From: Paguma larvata
Taxonomy: Eukaryota > Chordata > Mammalia > Carnivora > Viverridae
Assembly: GCA_030068075.1 (NCBI GenBank)
Contig: CM057827.1
Location: 70,136,500-70,200,499, forward strand
Direction of reading: 5' to 3'
DNA length: 64,000 bases
Shown: piece after piece, positions 32,725 to 44,636 of the stretch
Layout of the letters: each line of letters begins with the position of its first letter
Numbering within the stretch: position 1 is the stretch's first letter
Notes under the pieces: generated by a model
Databases searched by the model: none
Told to the model about the DNA's origin: nothing
Seen by the model: only the letters and a program-made list of their open reading frames with translations
Program-made: the position numbers and the translations under genes

Positions 32725-33160
32725 TACACATTCTTTTCCATTAAAATAACTATGCCAAGGTATATTATCTAACTAATTAACAACTTAAGTATCTTATTGT
32801 GCTTCTTTGAGCACCCTTGGCATAAAGCTGCTGGCCGACCAAGGTTCTGTTAAGACAGTATGAAGACTCTTCCTGTTGCCTTCCAACAAAAATGTAAACT
32901 AGGTATAGTGAGTCACGCCTTTTCACTCAGTCCTGAGTGGAAGATATGACCCACCATCTGCTGGCATTGCTGTGAGAGGCGGGAAATCCACAGCTAAGCT
33001 TGAGGGCTTGCTCCTTTGAATGTGACCCATATTTTCCTGCCTGGAAATGTGTCAGTCTATCTTTCCCTGAAGTTTAAAATGTTGAACAAATTATGTCTTG
33101 ACGTTTCTTGTGATGTTAACTTTTCCAGAGACTCTGTTAGTATGATTTTCAATCTGTGAT
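32725..33160. other. Unassigned stretch
   Basis: No recognised repeat or gene. Confidence 0.4.
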
Positions 33161-33178
33161 CTCTCTCTCTCTCTCTCA

Positions 33179-33210
<32 letters not shown>
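33161..33210. repeat. (CT)n plus poly-T tract
   Basis: About 17 bases of CT repeat, a short ACTC break, then 29 consecutive T bases. All-pyrimidine tract, likely length-variable. Confidence 0.97.
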
Positions 33211-33323
33211 GGCAATTCTGGAGTTTTTCTTTTTTTATTTAAAGAAGTTCTACTCCTTTTGTTCTTGTGATACCTCTTTGCAAGCTTCTGCTGATTGAGG
33301 ATTCATCTTTTTGTTGTGTTTCT

Positions 33324-33528
33324 TTTTTTTTTTTAAGTTTATTTATTTATTTTGAGAGAGAGAATGCAAGCAGGGGAGGGGCAGAGAGGGAGAGAGAGAG
33401 AATTCCAAGCAGGCTGTGCGCTGTCAGCACAGAACCCAGCATGGGACTTGATCTCACAAACCATGAGACCATGACCTGAGCCAAGATCAAGAGTCAGATG
33501 CTTAACCGACTAAACCACCAACACTCCC
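33324..33528 (-). mobile_element. CAN-SINE, older subtype
   Basis: Minus-strand copy with attccaagcaggctgtgcgc middle. TSD ctttttgttgtgtttct at 33307-33323 and ctttttgttatatttct at 33529-33545. Confidence 0.95.
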
Positions 33529-33545
33529 CTTTTTGTTATATTTCT

Positions 33546-33880
33546 ATGTTGACAACATCTCCCAAAATATTTTCGTATCTTTATTAATTCCTTAAAAAAA
33601 ACCTGAAATGGTTAGGAAATGGTGAAACTTGGCAGATTTGGAATGGATAAGCAAGAAGCTTTATTTTAAGGATTGTTTGTTGGTATTTGGCTGGTAAAAC
33701 CAGAAATTAGAAGCCGTTGGGAATCGACCTATCCTATCTTCTTTGCATGCAGACCCCGAGGCTTACAGTCACCTTTCCTTTGATGAAGACAGGTGGGCAC
33801 CTGCAGCCCAGTGCAGACTGGGAGGGCAGCTCACACAAGTGTGGAGTTTTCAGAAATTCTTTATGCACTTTGCCAAGTAT
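33546..33880. other. Unassigned stretch
   Basis: No feature recognised before the MLT2 LTR begins. Confidence 0.4.
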
Positions 33881-34246
33881 GTCAAAGGGAGATTTATTTT
33901 ATGGGATATAGTCACACGATTGTGGAGTTTGGAAAGTCCAAAATTTGATGAGGTAGGCAAGCAGGCCAGAGACCCAGGGAAAAATTGCAGTTCAAGTTCA
34001 AAAGTTGCCTGCTGGCAGAATCCCTTGTTGCTTTGTTCTGTCAAGACCTTCAACTGATTGGACAAGACCCACCCATTTAATGGAGAGTAATATGCCTTAC
34101 TTAAAGTCCACCAATTTAACTGTTAATCTCATCCAAAAAAAAAAAAAAAAAAAAAAAAAAACACCTTCACAGAGACATCCAGAATAACATTTGATCAAAT
34201 GTCTGTACACCACGGTCTAACCAAGGTGACACACATAATTAATAAT
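33881..34246 (+). mobile_element. MLT2-type LTR with an expanded poly-A
   Basis: Contains agtcacacgattgtggagtt, cagttcaagttcaaaagttg, ttcaactgattggacaagac, gttaatctcatcc and cagagacatccagaataaca, the order seen in MLT2 (ERVL-class) LTRs. A 27-base A-run at 34135-34161 sits where the LTR normally has about five A bases. A related 3' piece lies at 29155. Confidence 0.9.
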
Positions 34247-35282
34247 CACAAGCCTGCCTTTTGTTAATTTGGTACCCCATACGCATTTCCTTTAACCATA
34301 CTTAATCTCTAAATAAAGACAATGACAAGGTCATACTTACACCTAACATGACACAACTATCCTGTGTATAATAAAAAACACACTAATTGTTTACCCAGAA
34401 GAGGATGCAAAGTCCCTGGGTAATGTTTACTCTTCTCTTTGATATCCTATAAATCAAACAGGATGTAAAATTAACAATACTTAAATACTATAATATAAAG
34501 TCACTTCTGCTGTATTGTTTACTCCCCTTGGCAGGTAGGAAGAAAATGAAATAAAGTGATTTGTCTCATTTCCTACCAATAGTCATTAAATGCATCCTAT
34601 AAAAGCCCATGTTTTCCTCCTTCCATTCCTGCATAGCTTTGGGTTTGGGGGACAATACAGAAGAAAGGAAAGTAACCGGAAAAAGGCAAGGAAGAGAGGG
34701 AAGAAAGTGATTGAGTGGTTCAGAGGCCATTTGACCCTCAAAAAGAGACAGTAAAATTGACGCCATCAAAAAGGGAAGCACTTTTCTCCTTCCTTCATGG
34801 TACCGCGTTCATGTCTTTCCTTTCTTCTACTCAGTTGTGTGCACGCAAGAGTTATCTTTCACCATCAAGGGTATTCAGCTTGTCAGTATACTCATGTGTC
34901 CAGGGAGCTCCTCTGGCATCTCTCCCATGAGAGCAGAAAGGGATGGGAGTGAGGACATAGTATCTTTGCCTGTCCTCCAGCTTCTAAAAGGTTCCCCCGT
35001 CCCCTGCCCACAGCGACCAGGGCATGCCTGCTTCCAGGTGTACAGCAAGGCAGTGTCAGACAGTGAGAGAGTTTTATTTGCTCTCTTCCTTCAGGCAACA
35101 TTCCCTTATGTTTTCTCGCTACATCCTGTTTGCTGGTTCGTTAGAGCATCAAAATTGATCTGAATTTTCCGCAGAAACCATGTGGTGTTCTTCCCTCTCG
35201 GGATCAGAGATCAGGAGGCAGAATTCTGCATCATGAAAATGGATATATATTGCCTTTCCCAGGAAGAGACGTGGGGTTATGT
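34247..35282. other. Unassigned stretch
   Basis: No clear gene or named repeat. The 108-residue plus-strand frame at 34837-35163 has no domain I recognise. Confidence 0.4.
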
Positions 35283-35669
35283 GACCAGGGACAGTCTGAA
35301 TGCTCATGTCCCTCCCACAGTCCTAGATTGAAACTCTACCTCCAATATGACAGTATTAGGAGGTGGTGCCTTTGGGAGGTGATTAGGATTGAATGAGGTC
35401 ATGAGGGTGGGCCCCTCGTGGATGAATTTGTACCCTTTATAAAGGCCACGAGAGAGTGCTTTCTTCTTCTCCGCCCTTCTGTCACGTGAGGACACAGTGA
35501 CAAGACAGCTATCTGTGAACCAGGAAGCAGAACCTCACCAGATATTGAATCTTCCCGAGACTTGATCTTGGACTTCCCCACCTCTAGAACTGTGAGCAAT
35601 AATTTTCTATTGTTTATAAGGCACTCATTCTGCGGTATTCTGTTATAGTAGCCCAAACAGGCTAAACAG
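35283..35669 (+). mobile_element. MLT1/MST (MaLR) solo LTR
   Basis: Contains tattaggaggtggtgccttt, gggaggtgattaggattg, cctttataaaggccacgaga, cacgtgaggacacagtgaca, ttgatcttggacttcccca and agaactgtgagcaataattt. This is the standard MaLR LTR order. A TATA-like box lies at cctttataaa. No internal sequence adjoins it. Confidence 0.92.
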
Positions 35670-35685
35670 CTTGTAAGTTCCATTA

Positions 35686-35772
35686 GGATAGAGGCCGTGA
35701 CTCTTGCTCACCATTTAAACCCAATGCCTAGCACTGGCACATAACATGTGCTCAATTAATTACTGATAAAGT
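35686..35772 (+). mobile_element. L2 (LINE-2) 3' tail
   Basis: gttccattaggatagaggcc, then cctagcactggcacataaca and tgctcaattaattactgata match the L2 3' end ('gcctggcacatagtaggcgctcaataaat'-type text). Confidence 0.78.
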
Positions 35773-36482
35773 ACAAGCTCTAAGACCCCTGAGAAGAAGA
35801 AGAAGCATAGGAGGGTGGTATCTGATGGCTATGGTAACTGAAGAGCATTTTCTTGAAGATAGATTAGAACCAGCTATATATTCTATGTGCTGGGATGTCT
35901 GGAATATAAAAATTTAGGGGTGTGTCTATATTAGGAGTCTCTGATGTCTATAATGCTATCAATTAAAGTTATTTTGAGCATTTATAAATTTTCACATTTC
36001 ATGTTTATAGTACGGTACTAATACATTTTATATGTAATAAAATTTAAGCAAAAACATAAATTTTAAAAAGATGCAATAAAAACAAAAGTAAAAAAAGAGT
36101 TATAGTTTTCTCTGCATTCTAATGGATGATTTTAAGTCTCCCCTGAGTTTACTTAGCTCTTTCTATTCTAAAAGAAGTTTGCAGGGCTTCAAGTGAGGTT
36201 GGGGGGGCGTCCCAGCATGAAATACACTAGCGGCCTCTGGATGGTTCTATAAAGTCTAACCCATACTCCAAGTAATTAAGAGAGTCTCTGGCTCACTTCT
36301 ATCTCTAGAATGTGCTTTTGTAAAGACTGTAATAAAATATCTCAGCTAACTACATGTTTATTCTTATTTCTGCTGGAATGTCATAAGGGTCTTTAAGGAA
36401 GGAGCATGCTTATTTTGTCTCATGTATCATCCCGTTCTTCGTATAACTTGTGGATGGTCAGAAAGCTTTTTCCGACAGGGTA
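35773..36482. other. Unassigned stretch
   Basis: AT-rich sequence without a recognisable repeat or gene. A short G-run (ggggggg) occurs at 36202-36208. Confidence 0.4.
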
Positions 36483-36822
36483 TATTAGTTAATTTCTGCT
36501 GCATAACACACCTTCTCAAAACTAGGTGGATTTAACCCATAAACATTTATTATTTATCTCACAATTTTATGTGTTGGCCAGATTGGCCATTCTAGTCTGG
36601 GCCGATTTGGCTGGGGCTCAGTGATCCAGGATGGCTGACAACTGACCTGCCGAATGACTACAGACACGTGAATGAGCCTCACTAAGATCAGTCACACCAG
36701 CCCAGACTTGCAGGATCACCCATTCATGCTGTGTATTTCTGAGAAATAAGAAATGATTGTTGTTTTAAGTGACTAAGTTTTAGGATGGTCTGTTACGTGG
36801 CAATAGCTAACTGATACAATTT
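36483..36822 (+). repeat. Ancient LTR-like fragments
   Basis: The first part (ttagttaatttctgctgcat, aacacaccttctcaaaacta) relates to the repeat at 25112. The second part (agaaatgattgttgttttaa, gtgactaagttttaggatgg, ctgttacgtggcaatagcta) is the end of an MLT1-like element. The join suggests a mosaic or an old composite. Confidence 0.65.
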
Positions 36823-37710
36823 TTGTGATGATTCTTAGGTGGTCAAGTGAGTGCTGTCTCCACTAAAGAAGTAATGACATTGCCTGCCTAGAATGGAATC
36901 AGGTACAGACCTTTACTTTGAAATTATTTTTCCTAAAATGACAAAAGCCTCCATTTGGTGAAATCCCTAGACTCTGCTCATAGATCTTTTGCCATTTATA
37001 GATGTTATAGTCTCTCCCCCTAATTTCTAATATTTCTTCTGTCATTGTTTATGGTTATTTTTTAATATCAGAGTTTAAATATTTGAGGTCACATCTTCCT
37101 TTATGGAGTGTTTGTCTATGCTTGTTTGTTTAAAAAGGCTTTACCATCCAGAGATTCCATAAACATTTCCTTACTTTTTAGATATTAATTCAAGCAGCTT
37201 TATGGCTTTTATTTCCATATATTGTGAAGCTGTTTTTAGGCTCATATAATTGAGGGTTGTTATATTTACTGAATAAATGGATCCTTTTATCACTGTGAAA
37301 TGATCCTTTTATTTCTTATAATACTCTTTATTTTGAAGTCTACTTTGTATGATATTAACATTGCCACACCAGCTTTCTTAGGCTTAGCATGCTAAAGATA
37401 CAGCTTTTGCTTTCAATGTATATTTGCCTTTGTATTTGTGTCTTTTATAAACAGCATATGATTGGGTCTGTCTTTTTTTTTTTTACCTGACTGTCTCTGC
37501 TTTTTAAATGGTGTGACTAATTCCTATACATTTGACATAGATACAGAAATGCTGGATTCAAGTCTATCAACTCACTGTTTGATATTTATTTGTCCTCTCT
37601 GTTCTTGCTTACTTTCCTCCTTCCCCCATATCTTGGGTTAGTCAAGTATTTTTTTAAACTATTCAATTCTATTTCTTCTATTAGTTTTTAAGCAAAAAAA
37701 AAAAAAAATT

Positions 37711-37817
37711 GGGAGGGTGGGTACCTGGCTGGCTCAGTCAGTAGAGCATTCAGCTCTTGATCTGAGGGTTGTGAGTTCAAGTCCCACATTGGGTGTAGAA
37801 CCTACCAGAAAAAAAAC
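37711..37817 (+). mobile_element. Short tRNA-only CAN-SINE inside L1
   Basis: gtacctggctggctcagtca, then cattcagctcttgatctgag and caagtcccacattgggtgta, with no long middle. This is the old short carnivore SINE. Confidence 0.88.
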
Positions 37818-38370
37818 TTTTTTTGTTTTATGTTTTTAGTTATTGCTATGGAGATTACACTCTGCATTAACTTATTGTAGTCTGATTTGATTTTATATTA
37901 TTCCACTTTACTGTAAAATTTTATTTATAATTTATTTAACTTATCCTTCCATCCTTTGTGCAATTGTGATCATATATTTTACTTTTACATAAATCATAAA
38001 CCTCATGTTACATTGTTCTTTTTTCTTTCAAGAGCTCAACTACTTCATAAAGAATTGAACAAAAGTAAGAAAAAATAATCTTTATATTTACCCATATATC
38101 TATAATTTCCAGTTATCTTCTTTCCTTCCTGTAGTGCTAAGTTTCCATCTGGTACCATTTGCCTTCAGCCAGACTTTTCCTTAGCATTTCTTGTAGTACA
38201 AGTTTTACAGGGATGAATTGTCAGCTTTTGACTCTCTGGATGTCTACTTTTCCCTCCATTTTAAAGGATGTTTTTCCTTCTAAGTTGATAGTTTTGCTAT
38301 TGTTTTTTGCTCAGCTCTCTGAGAAGGCTGTTCTTCTGGCCTTCATTATTTCTGATGAGAAGTCAGCTTT

Positions 38371-38594
38371 GGGGCACCTGAGTGGCTCATTTGGTTAAGC
38401 TTCCGACTTGGGCTCAGGTCATGATCTCACAGTTTGTGGGTTTAAGCCCCGAGTTGGGCTCTGTGCTGACAGCTCAGAGCCTGGAGCCTGCTTCAGATTC
38501 TGTGTCTCCTTCCCTCTCTGCCCTCCCCATTCATTTTATAAACATTTTAAATTTATAAACATTTATAAACATTTTTTAAAAATTAAAAAAAAAA
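38371..38594 (+). mobile_element. CAN-SINE inserted in L1
   Basis: Starts ggggcacctgagtggctcat and has an unusual tail that repeats cattt(t)ataaacattt units at about 38530-38580. Perfect 13-bp TSD agaagtcagcttt at 38358-38370 and 38595-38607. Confidence 0.97.
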
Positions 38595-39330
38595 AGAAGT
38601 CAGCTTTAATTCTTGTTGTTTCTTTGTATCTAATGTGTCCCTTTTTTCCTCTGGCTGCTTTCAAGATTTTCTCTTGATCTTTGGTTTTTGGTGGTTTGGT
38701 TATGATGTGCACAAATGCGGTTTTCTTTGTAATGATTGTGCTCGGGGTTTACCAAACTTCTTGAATCTATGACTTGATGTTTTTCACCAAATTTGTAACA
38801 TTATTTCTTCAAATATATTTTCTCATCTCCTTCTGGGAATCCAGTTATGACTACTTAAGATTGTTCCATGGATCTTTGAGACATGTCGTCTTTTTTTTTT
38901 TTTCAATATTTTTTCTCTCTGTACTTAAATTGGAATGATTTCTATTGATTAATCTTCAAGGTTATCAATCTGTTCCTCTGCATTGTTCAATCTGATGCTA
39001 ATCTCATCCCACGAAATGATTTTTAAAATTTATAAATTGTATCTTTCAGTACCAAGAGTTCTATTTGATTCTTCTTTAGAGCCCCCAGTTTTCACCCACT
39101 CTATTCACCTTTTTCCATAAGTTCTTTGACATATTTTTCGTAGGCATTTAAAAATTTTTATCTGCTAATCCAAACATCTAGGTTGTCTGTGGGTCCATTT
39201 CTAATGACTTTTTCCACTTTTTCTTTTCCCCGTGGGTCACATTTTCCTGCTTCTTCACATATCTGCTAACTTTTGACTGAATATTATTTTACATTATAGG
39301 CGATCTATTTTCAGAGACTGGAGTCTCTCA

Positions 39331-41518
39331 TGTTTTTTGAAGAGCACTGGATTTGTCCCAGTAGCAGTTAAATCATCGGAAAGTTACGTTGATCATATGG
39401 AAGTTTGGTTTTAAGCTTTATTAGGATAAGGCTATTTCAGTTTTACCCTTTGTCTTAGAGTAAAGTCCTTAGTCTTTGAGCGTATTCTTAAGACATGGCC
39501 CTTCTGGATGTCAATGGAAAACCCCTCTCCCGAGCATCAGACAACTATTGAAATCTGTGCCATAAACCCCAGTGGTTGATTTCCATGGAGTTTATTAGAT
39601 TTTTGTGTTATTCATGCACAGTTCTAGAATTAGCCAAGGATTCGAGGGAAGTTTTTGTTTTTGTTTTCATTGACTGAGTCACCTTTATTGAGATCTCTAG
39701 TTTTAGGAATGAGGCAACTTTTTATGCTGTGACCCTGGATATAATTTTATTTTCCTCTGAAATGGCAGAGTCATTTCAGCTTACATCTGGATTATGCAAA
39801 TACTGCAAATTATTTTTACAAGCCTTCGATTACCATAGGGAATATAAGATAGCTGCACAACAATCGGAACCAGTTTCACTTGTCCTGATATCATTGTCCG
39901 GGCCTTCCAGGTTCGTGGTCCAGTCCATCTTCCTTCCAGAACCCAGGATCCTATGGCGTGACATCCTCAAGCTGTAGAGCTTTGAAAAGAAATGCAACCA
40001 CCAAGATGCTTCCCAAGCATCTGGAGAACGTGATATGATCAGTCTACCATTTCCTAATCCTGGATGATCAGTGAATAAACTGATAACTGATGAGGTCTGG
40101 CCTCTGGCACAGCTGCTCTGGGTGAAGGGTCTAGCGCACATTCTGCCTTTGGGGTCCTACAGCTCCAGATACCTCATGGGACTAGCCAGGGTCCATGGAG
40201 AAACATGGTACTCAGCGGTACTAAGTTTCTCCTCTAGATTCCAGCCTCCGATAATGCTGTCCTGAACTTCAGCCAAAGAAATGGCCAGTAAGCTGGAAAG
40301 TCTTCCGTGGTCTTCCTACTTGAGGTCGTGCCTCCTCCCCACTCCACAGAGGCAGCTGAAGCTACAAACCCTACTTACCACTGACACTTTAGTCCCAAGA
40401 GGATGGGACTCTAGGAATGGAGCTGCATGTAGACCTGAGATCAGCTCAAAACAAGGAGGGCCTGTCAAACCTTGTGGATCCACTAGAGTGAATCTGATGG
40501 CAGTTTCAACCCTTCTGAGAGCTTCCAGATGGTTCTGAGGAGAACTAGGTAGCCAGGGAGTTCAGTATTGGAGCTAGGAGATTTCCCTTTGACATACAGC
40601 TTGGAGGAAGAGCAACTCAGTGCAGATTATCCACATTTTTTTCTCAAGCCATGAAAACGTAAATCGTTGTAGAGCGAGGGGATGGAAATGGAGCTCCAGA
40701 GTCTTTCCTTCTCCCCCATTTGCCTGTTCCCAGACTTGAAAACTATCCTTTCTGTTCTCCAGTCTGAGAGGTTGTTTCCAGTGTTTCCATATCCTGAGAT
40801 GATTGAGATAATGCCTGAGATTCGGAGTGTGGAAGAGAAACCATTTAACAAAATGAAACCAACTAACAAAAACACATAAAATCAAAAATACGAATTTTTC
40901 CTTTAAGAAACCAGTTTTTTCTGAGGGAAATGCTTGCTGGCCAGATTTGTGAGGCTAGAAACAACTCTCAACATTTACACATTTTTTTCCCTTGCACTTT
41001 ATTTTCTCTAAGCTCCTGTATTCACACAGAAAATACAAACTCCCAAACCCACAACACTGGCTAGATTTTTTTCTTTTCCTTTTTTTTTTTTTTTTTTTTT
41101 TGCTGCTGATATTTACAATAAAGATACTTCTATTTGAATTAGCTTTGAGGTTTGTGAAGAATGTTTATATAATGGCATATGTTCTAAGACAATGGCTATT
41201 GTGAAAAATAATGAATATTCAAAATTGTATGAGTTCATGTAAATGAGTCAGCAGTAAGGCTTACCCTGCTTCTTTCTATAGCTGCATTATCTAAAAAGCT
41301 ATAAAAAGCTCAGTGCAAAAATTTTTGCTGTTTCAGATGAATAATTTCCTCTTTCCTACTGTAGTGGAGCTGTGTTGTTCTTTTTATTTTCAAATAAAGT
41401 AATATCTGACAGTTTTTCCTTCTGAAATCTAGACATAAGGCAAGGTTGTTTGTGAATTACACTTTCACAATGGGAAATGAAGCAGCCGGGTTAGTGTTAC
41501 CGACTCCGCCATCGCCAT
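39331..41518. other. Unassigned stretch (possibly L1 5' part at its start)
   Basis: The first few hundred bases may continue the old L1, but I cannot confirm it. Several frames of 80-103 residues on both strands (40281-40538, 40574-40885) lack motifs. A poly-T run lies at 41080-41101. Confidence 0.35.
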
Positions 41519-41535
41519 ACTTTTGTTGAGTTCTT

Positions 41536-41714
41536 TTTTTTTTTTAATTTATTTTTTAAATGTTTATTTACTTTTGAGACATAGAGACAGAGCATGAACA
41601 GGGGAGGGGCAGAGAGATAGGGAGAGCCCAACGCGGGGCTCGAACTCACAGACCGCAAGATCATGACCTGAGCTGAAGTCGGCCACCCAACCGGCTGAGC
41701 CAGCCAGGCATCCC
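41536..41714 (-). mobile_element. CAN-SINE with an internal deletion
   Basis: The TSD is perfect and long, tacttttgttgagttct at 41519-41535 and 41715-41731. The middle is absent: gggagag passes straight to cccaacgcggggctcg, removing about 40-45 bases that carry the gctgtcagcacagag segment. Confidence 0.96.
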
Positions 41715-41731
41715 TACTTTTGTTGAGTTCT

Positions 41732-42194
41732 AAGCAGCTAGCCTGCCCTACAGCCATCGCTCCTTGGGGAAAGGAAACCTATCTCCAAAGAGTGAAGCAT
41801 AATTGGTCCAAGTAAATCATGGTAATTCCATTTACTAGTGATTTGCTTAGAGGTAACCCCATGACCTGGTTTTGGGCCAATGGGACGGTAGGGAGTTATA
41901 CTGGGTAGCTTGGCTTCTAGGAAAGATTTTCTCCCTGATTAAGCTTGGAGTTGGGGACATCATGTAAGTAGCATTATTGGATTTTGGAGACATTAAAATA
42001 ATTAAGACATGATCTTTATTCCACATGTGCTCTGCGGAAGAGGGAAATATAAACACATATACTTGCAATATAATTTGATGACTACCATATATAAAGTGCT
42101 AAGGAAGAACAGAATGAAACAACAATTAAAAACTGTCCGGGGATGAGTCAGGGCTTCTCAGAAGAGATGATTATCGTAAGCACTTGGGGCATGT
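41732..42194. other. Unassigned stretch
   Basis: No recognised repeat or gene. Confidence 0.4.
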
Positions 42195-43020
42195 ATCTAA
42201 GAAATCTTTGCCTAACCCAAGGTCCCAGGGATTTTCTCTTACATTTTCTTTAAGAAGGATATAATTTTAGGCCTTACACTTAAGTCTGTGATCCATTTTG
42301 ACTTAATGTTTGCATATGTTGTGAAGTATGGCTTACAGTTCTTTCTTTTCTTTTCTTTTTTTTCTTTTCTTTTCCTTCCTTCCTTCCTTTTTTATTTTGC
42401 ATATAGGTATCCTCTTGTTCCGACACCGTTTGCCAAAAGTCTATCCTTTTCCTTCTATGTTGCCTTTACATCTTTGTCAAAAAGCAGTTGTCGTATAAGT
42501 GGGTCTGTTTCTGGACTCTCTAGTCTGCACCACTTATCTATTTGTTTATCTTTACACCGAGTCCACACTGTATTAATTACTGTAGCTTTATGTAAGCCTT
42601 GAAATCTGGTAGTGTTAGTCCTCCAACTTTGTTCTTTTACAAAGTTGTTAGGCTTTCCAGGTCATTTGCATTTCCATATGGACTTTAGAGTCAGCTTGTC
42701 AATTTCTACCAAAAAAGCTGTTGGGATTTTTATTGGGTTGCATTGAATCTATAGATCAGTTCAGGAAGAAATGACATTCTGAGTCTTCCAACCTGTGAAC
42801 ATGCACAATTTAAGTAGCAGTGATAACACCCTGCATTGTCTTCCTCTTGACTTTAATGAAATGGCTGCTAGTGTTTTACTGTTAATCCAACGCTGCTTTT
42901 GGTTTCTCTTATATTCTTTTTATTGCGATACAGTAATAGTTTTTATTTAATTAGAAATTCCTGTTAAATTCTATTGTCCCTTTTTGGCACCTTTGGAAAT
43001 GATTTTTTTCTTTTATACTT
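42195..43020 (-). mobile_element. Old L1 ORF2, antisense
   Basis: aatctttgcctaacccaagg, gtgatccattttgacttaat, acactgtattaattactgta and gttgggatttttattgggtt are antisense L1 ORF2 phrases. A polypyrimidine run of TTTTC and TTCC units at 42341-42395 expanded inside it. Confidence 0.85.
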
Positions 43021-43084
43021 TATGAATATAATAAATTTCAGTATAAGAAACTACATTTTCATTTCAGAAATAAAACTCCTCAGT

Positions 43085-43254
43085 CATTATTTTTTTTAAA
43101 TTTTATTTTCTTATTGAGGTAAGACACACAACGTTCCCTTAGTTTCAAGGTGGACCAACATAGCGTGATTTGAAAAGTCCATATGCTATTCTGTGCTCAC
43201 TACAAGAGTAGCTACCATCTGTCACCATACAGTGTTGTCACAATTTGATTGTTA
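43085..43254 (-). mobile_element. L1 3' end fragment, antisense
   Basis: ttcttattgaggtaagacac, caaggtggaccaacatagcg and gagtagctaccatctgtcac parallel the L1 3' end at 18116, so it is a second copy of the same subfamily. Confidence 0.7.
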
Positions 43255-43271
43255 TTCTTTTAATGTACTTT

Positions 43272-43337
43272 TTAAAAATATAATTTATTGTCGAATTGGT
43301 TTCCATACAACGCCCAGTGCTCATCCCAACAAGTGCC
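43272..43337 (-). mobile_element. Ultra-short L1 insertion (3' UTR tail only)
   Basis: Only about 66 bases: ataatttattgtcgaattgg, tttccatacaacgcccag and tgctcatcccaacaagtgcc, the last bases of the cat-type L1 3' UTR. The perfect 17-bp TSD ttcttttaatgtacttt lies at 43255-43271 and 43338-43354, proving a genuine insertion. Confidence 0.95.
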
Positions 43338-43354
43338 TTCTTTTAATGTACTTT

Positions 43355-43550
43355 AAAAAGTGTTTATTTATTTATTTTTGAGAAAGAGAGTGTGAGCGGG
43401 GGAGGAGCAGAGGGAGAGAGAATCCCAAGCAGTCTCCATCTGTCAGTGCAGAGGCCGATGATGTGGGGCTCCATCTCACGAACTGTGAGATCTTGACCTG
43501 AGCTGAAACCAAGAGTCAGATGCTTAACTGACTGAGCCACTCAGGCACCC
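43355..43550 (-). mobile_element. CAN-SINE, older subtype
   Basis: Minus-strand copy directly abutting the TSD of the short L1, with aatcccaagcagtctccatc middle and aaccaagagtcagatgctta head. Confidence 0.93.
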
Positions 43551-43564
43551 TATCTTGTTCATGA

Positions 43565-43779
43565 AAAAAAAATTTTTTTTAATATTTATTTTATTTTTGG
43601 GAGAGAGAGACAGAGTGTGAACAGGGGACGGGCAGAGAGAGGGAGACTCAAGATCAGAAGCAGGCTCCAGGCTCCGAGCTCTCAGTACAGAGCCCAATGC
43701 GGGGCTTGAAGTCACGAACCTCAAGATCATGACCTAAGCCGAAGTCAGCACTTAACTAACTAAGCCACCCAGGCACCCC
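43565..43779 (-). mobile_element. CAN-SINE, full length
   Basis: Second SINE in a row, with gatcagaagcaggctccagg middle. The probable TSD is atcttgttcat (43552-43562) and atcttattcat (43780-43790). Confidence 0.93.
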
Positions 43780-43790
43780 ATCTTATTCAT

Positions 43791-44636
43791 TTTTTACACC
43801 AAGATTGACCTAGTGATTCCCACCAGAGGACTCAATAAGCACTTGTTCTATAAACAAAGGAATGAATGATTATTCCGATGGCCTGCCAGCTATCATATGG
43901 GTGTCCCAAGTGCCCATAAGCCACAACACAGTGCCCCAGAGAACGCCACAGTCCCATCCCAATGGGCTGAGCTTACAGTATGAAGCCATATCAGCCCGTT
44001 TTCAAATCACTGAGCAAATGTGTGTATCCCGGGGGGAGGCTGTGCTGATGAGGGCAGGACGCCTGGGCTCTGCCTCCTCTAGCCAGGACTGGCTGTCACC
44101 ACTGTCACACCTTGTCCTGGGGTGGATGCTGATTTAGGCCTATCAGGAAGGCTGGCTGACTTGGGCTCAGGAAGTAGGTCTAGGTGATAACTAACTGTAG
44201 GGTGCACATGCCAAGGGGGCAGGAATTGCGGTACATGCCAATGTGAATGAATGAAGCCTATAACCTAATGAAGTAAGTATGTGAGTATAAACTATGGTGC
44301 TTAGCAGGAATGGACACGCAGGTGGAGTTCTATAGGTATTTTGAAGTCAGTTCAGCCTCTAGGGTGCCGCAGGAGTCCCTTCTCTGTTTCACATTCCTCC
44401 ACAACTGTTTGGCGGTTGCTTTTGGGCAATCTAACGCAAGGACAGAATTCACAGGTCTTTGGGTTGACTGGAAAAGCCACAGCCTGGGAGAGTTGTATCA
44501 AAGTTTCAAAGCCTCCAAGGTAGCGTCTGTGAAGCATTTGTGACCTAGCAGCTCCCAGCTCTTGGAATAACATTTTGTGCAAAGTCAGGTGACACGGAGC
44601 AGGTGTGTCTCCTGCCCCTTCCATACAGTGAGACGT
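43791..44636. other. Unassigned stretch
   Basis: No recognised repeat. Frames of 91-101 residues on both strands lack motifs. Confidence 0.4.

Larger units (their letters stand above)
36990..39330 (-). mobile_element. Long old L1, antisense, interrupted by two SINEs
   Basis: Runs through cactgtgaaatgatcctttt, gaagtctactttgtatgata, attgggtctgtc, gttattgctatggagatta, cctctggctgctttcaagat and ctgttcctctgcattgttca. These are phrases of antisense L1M. Its degraded frames carry many stops. SINEs lie at 37711 and 38371. The 5' extent beyond 39330 is unclear. Confidence 0.8.
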
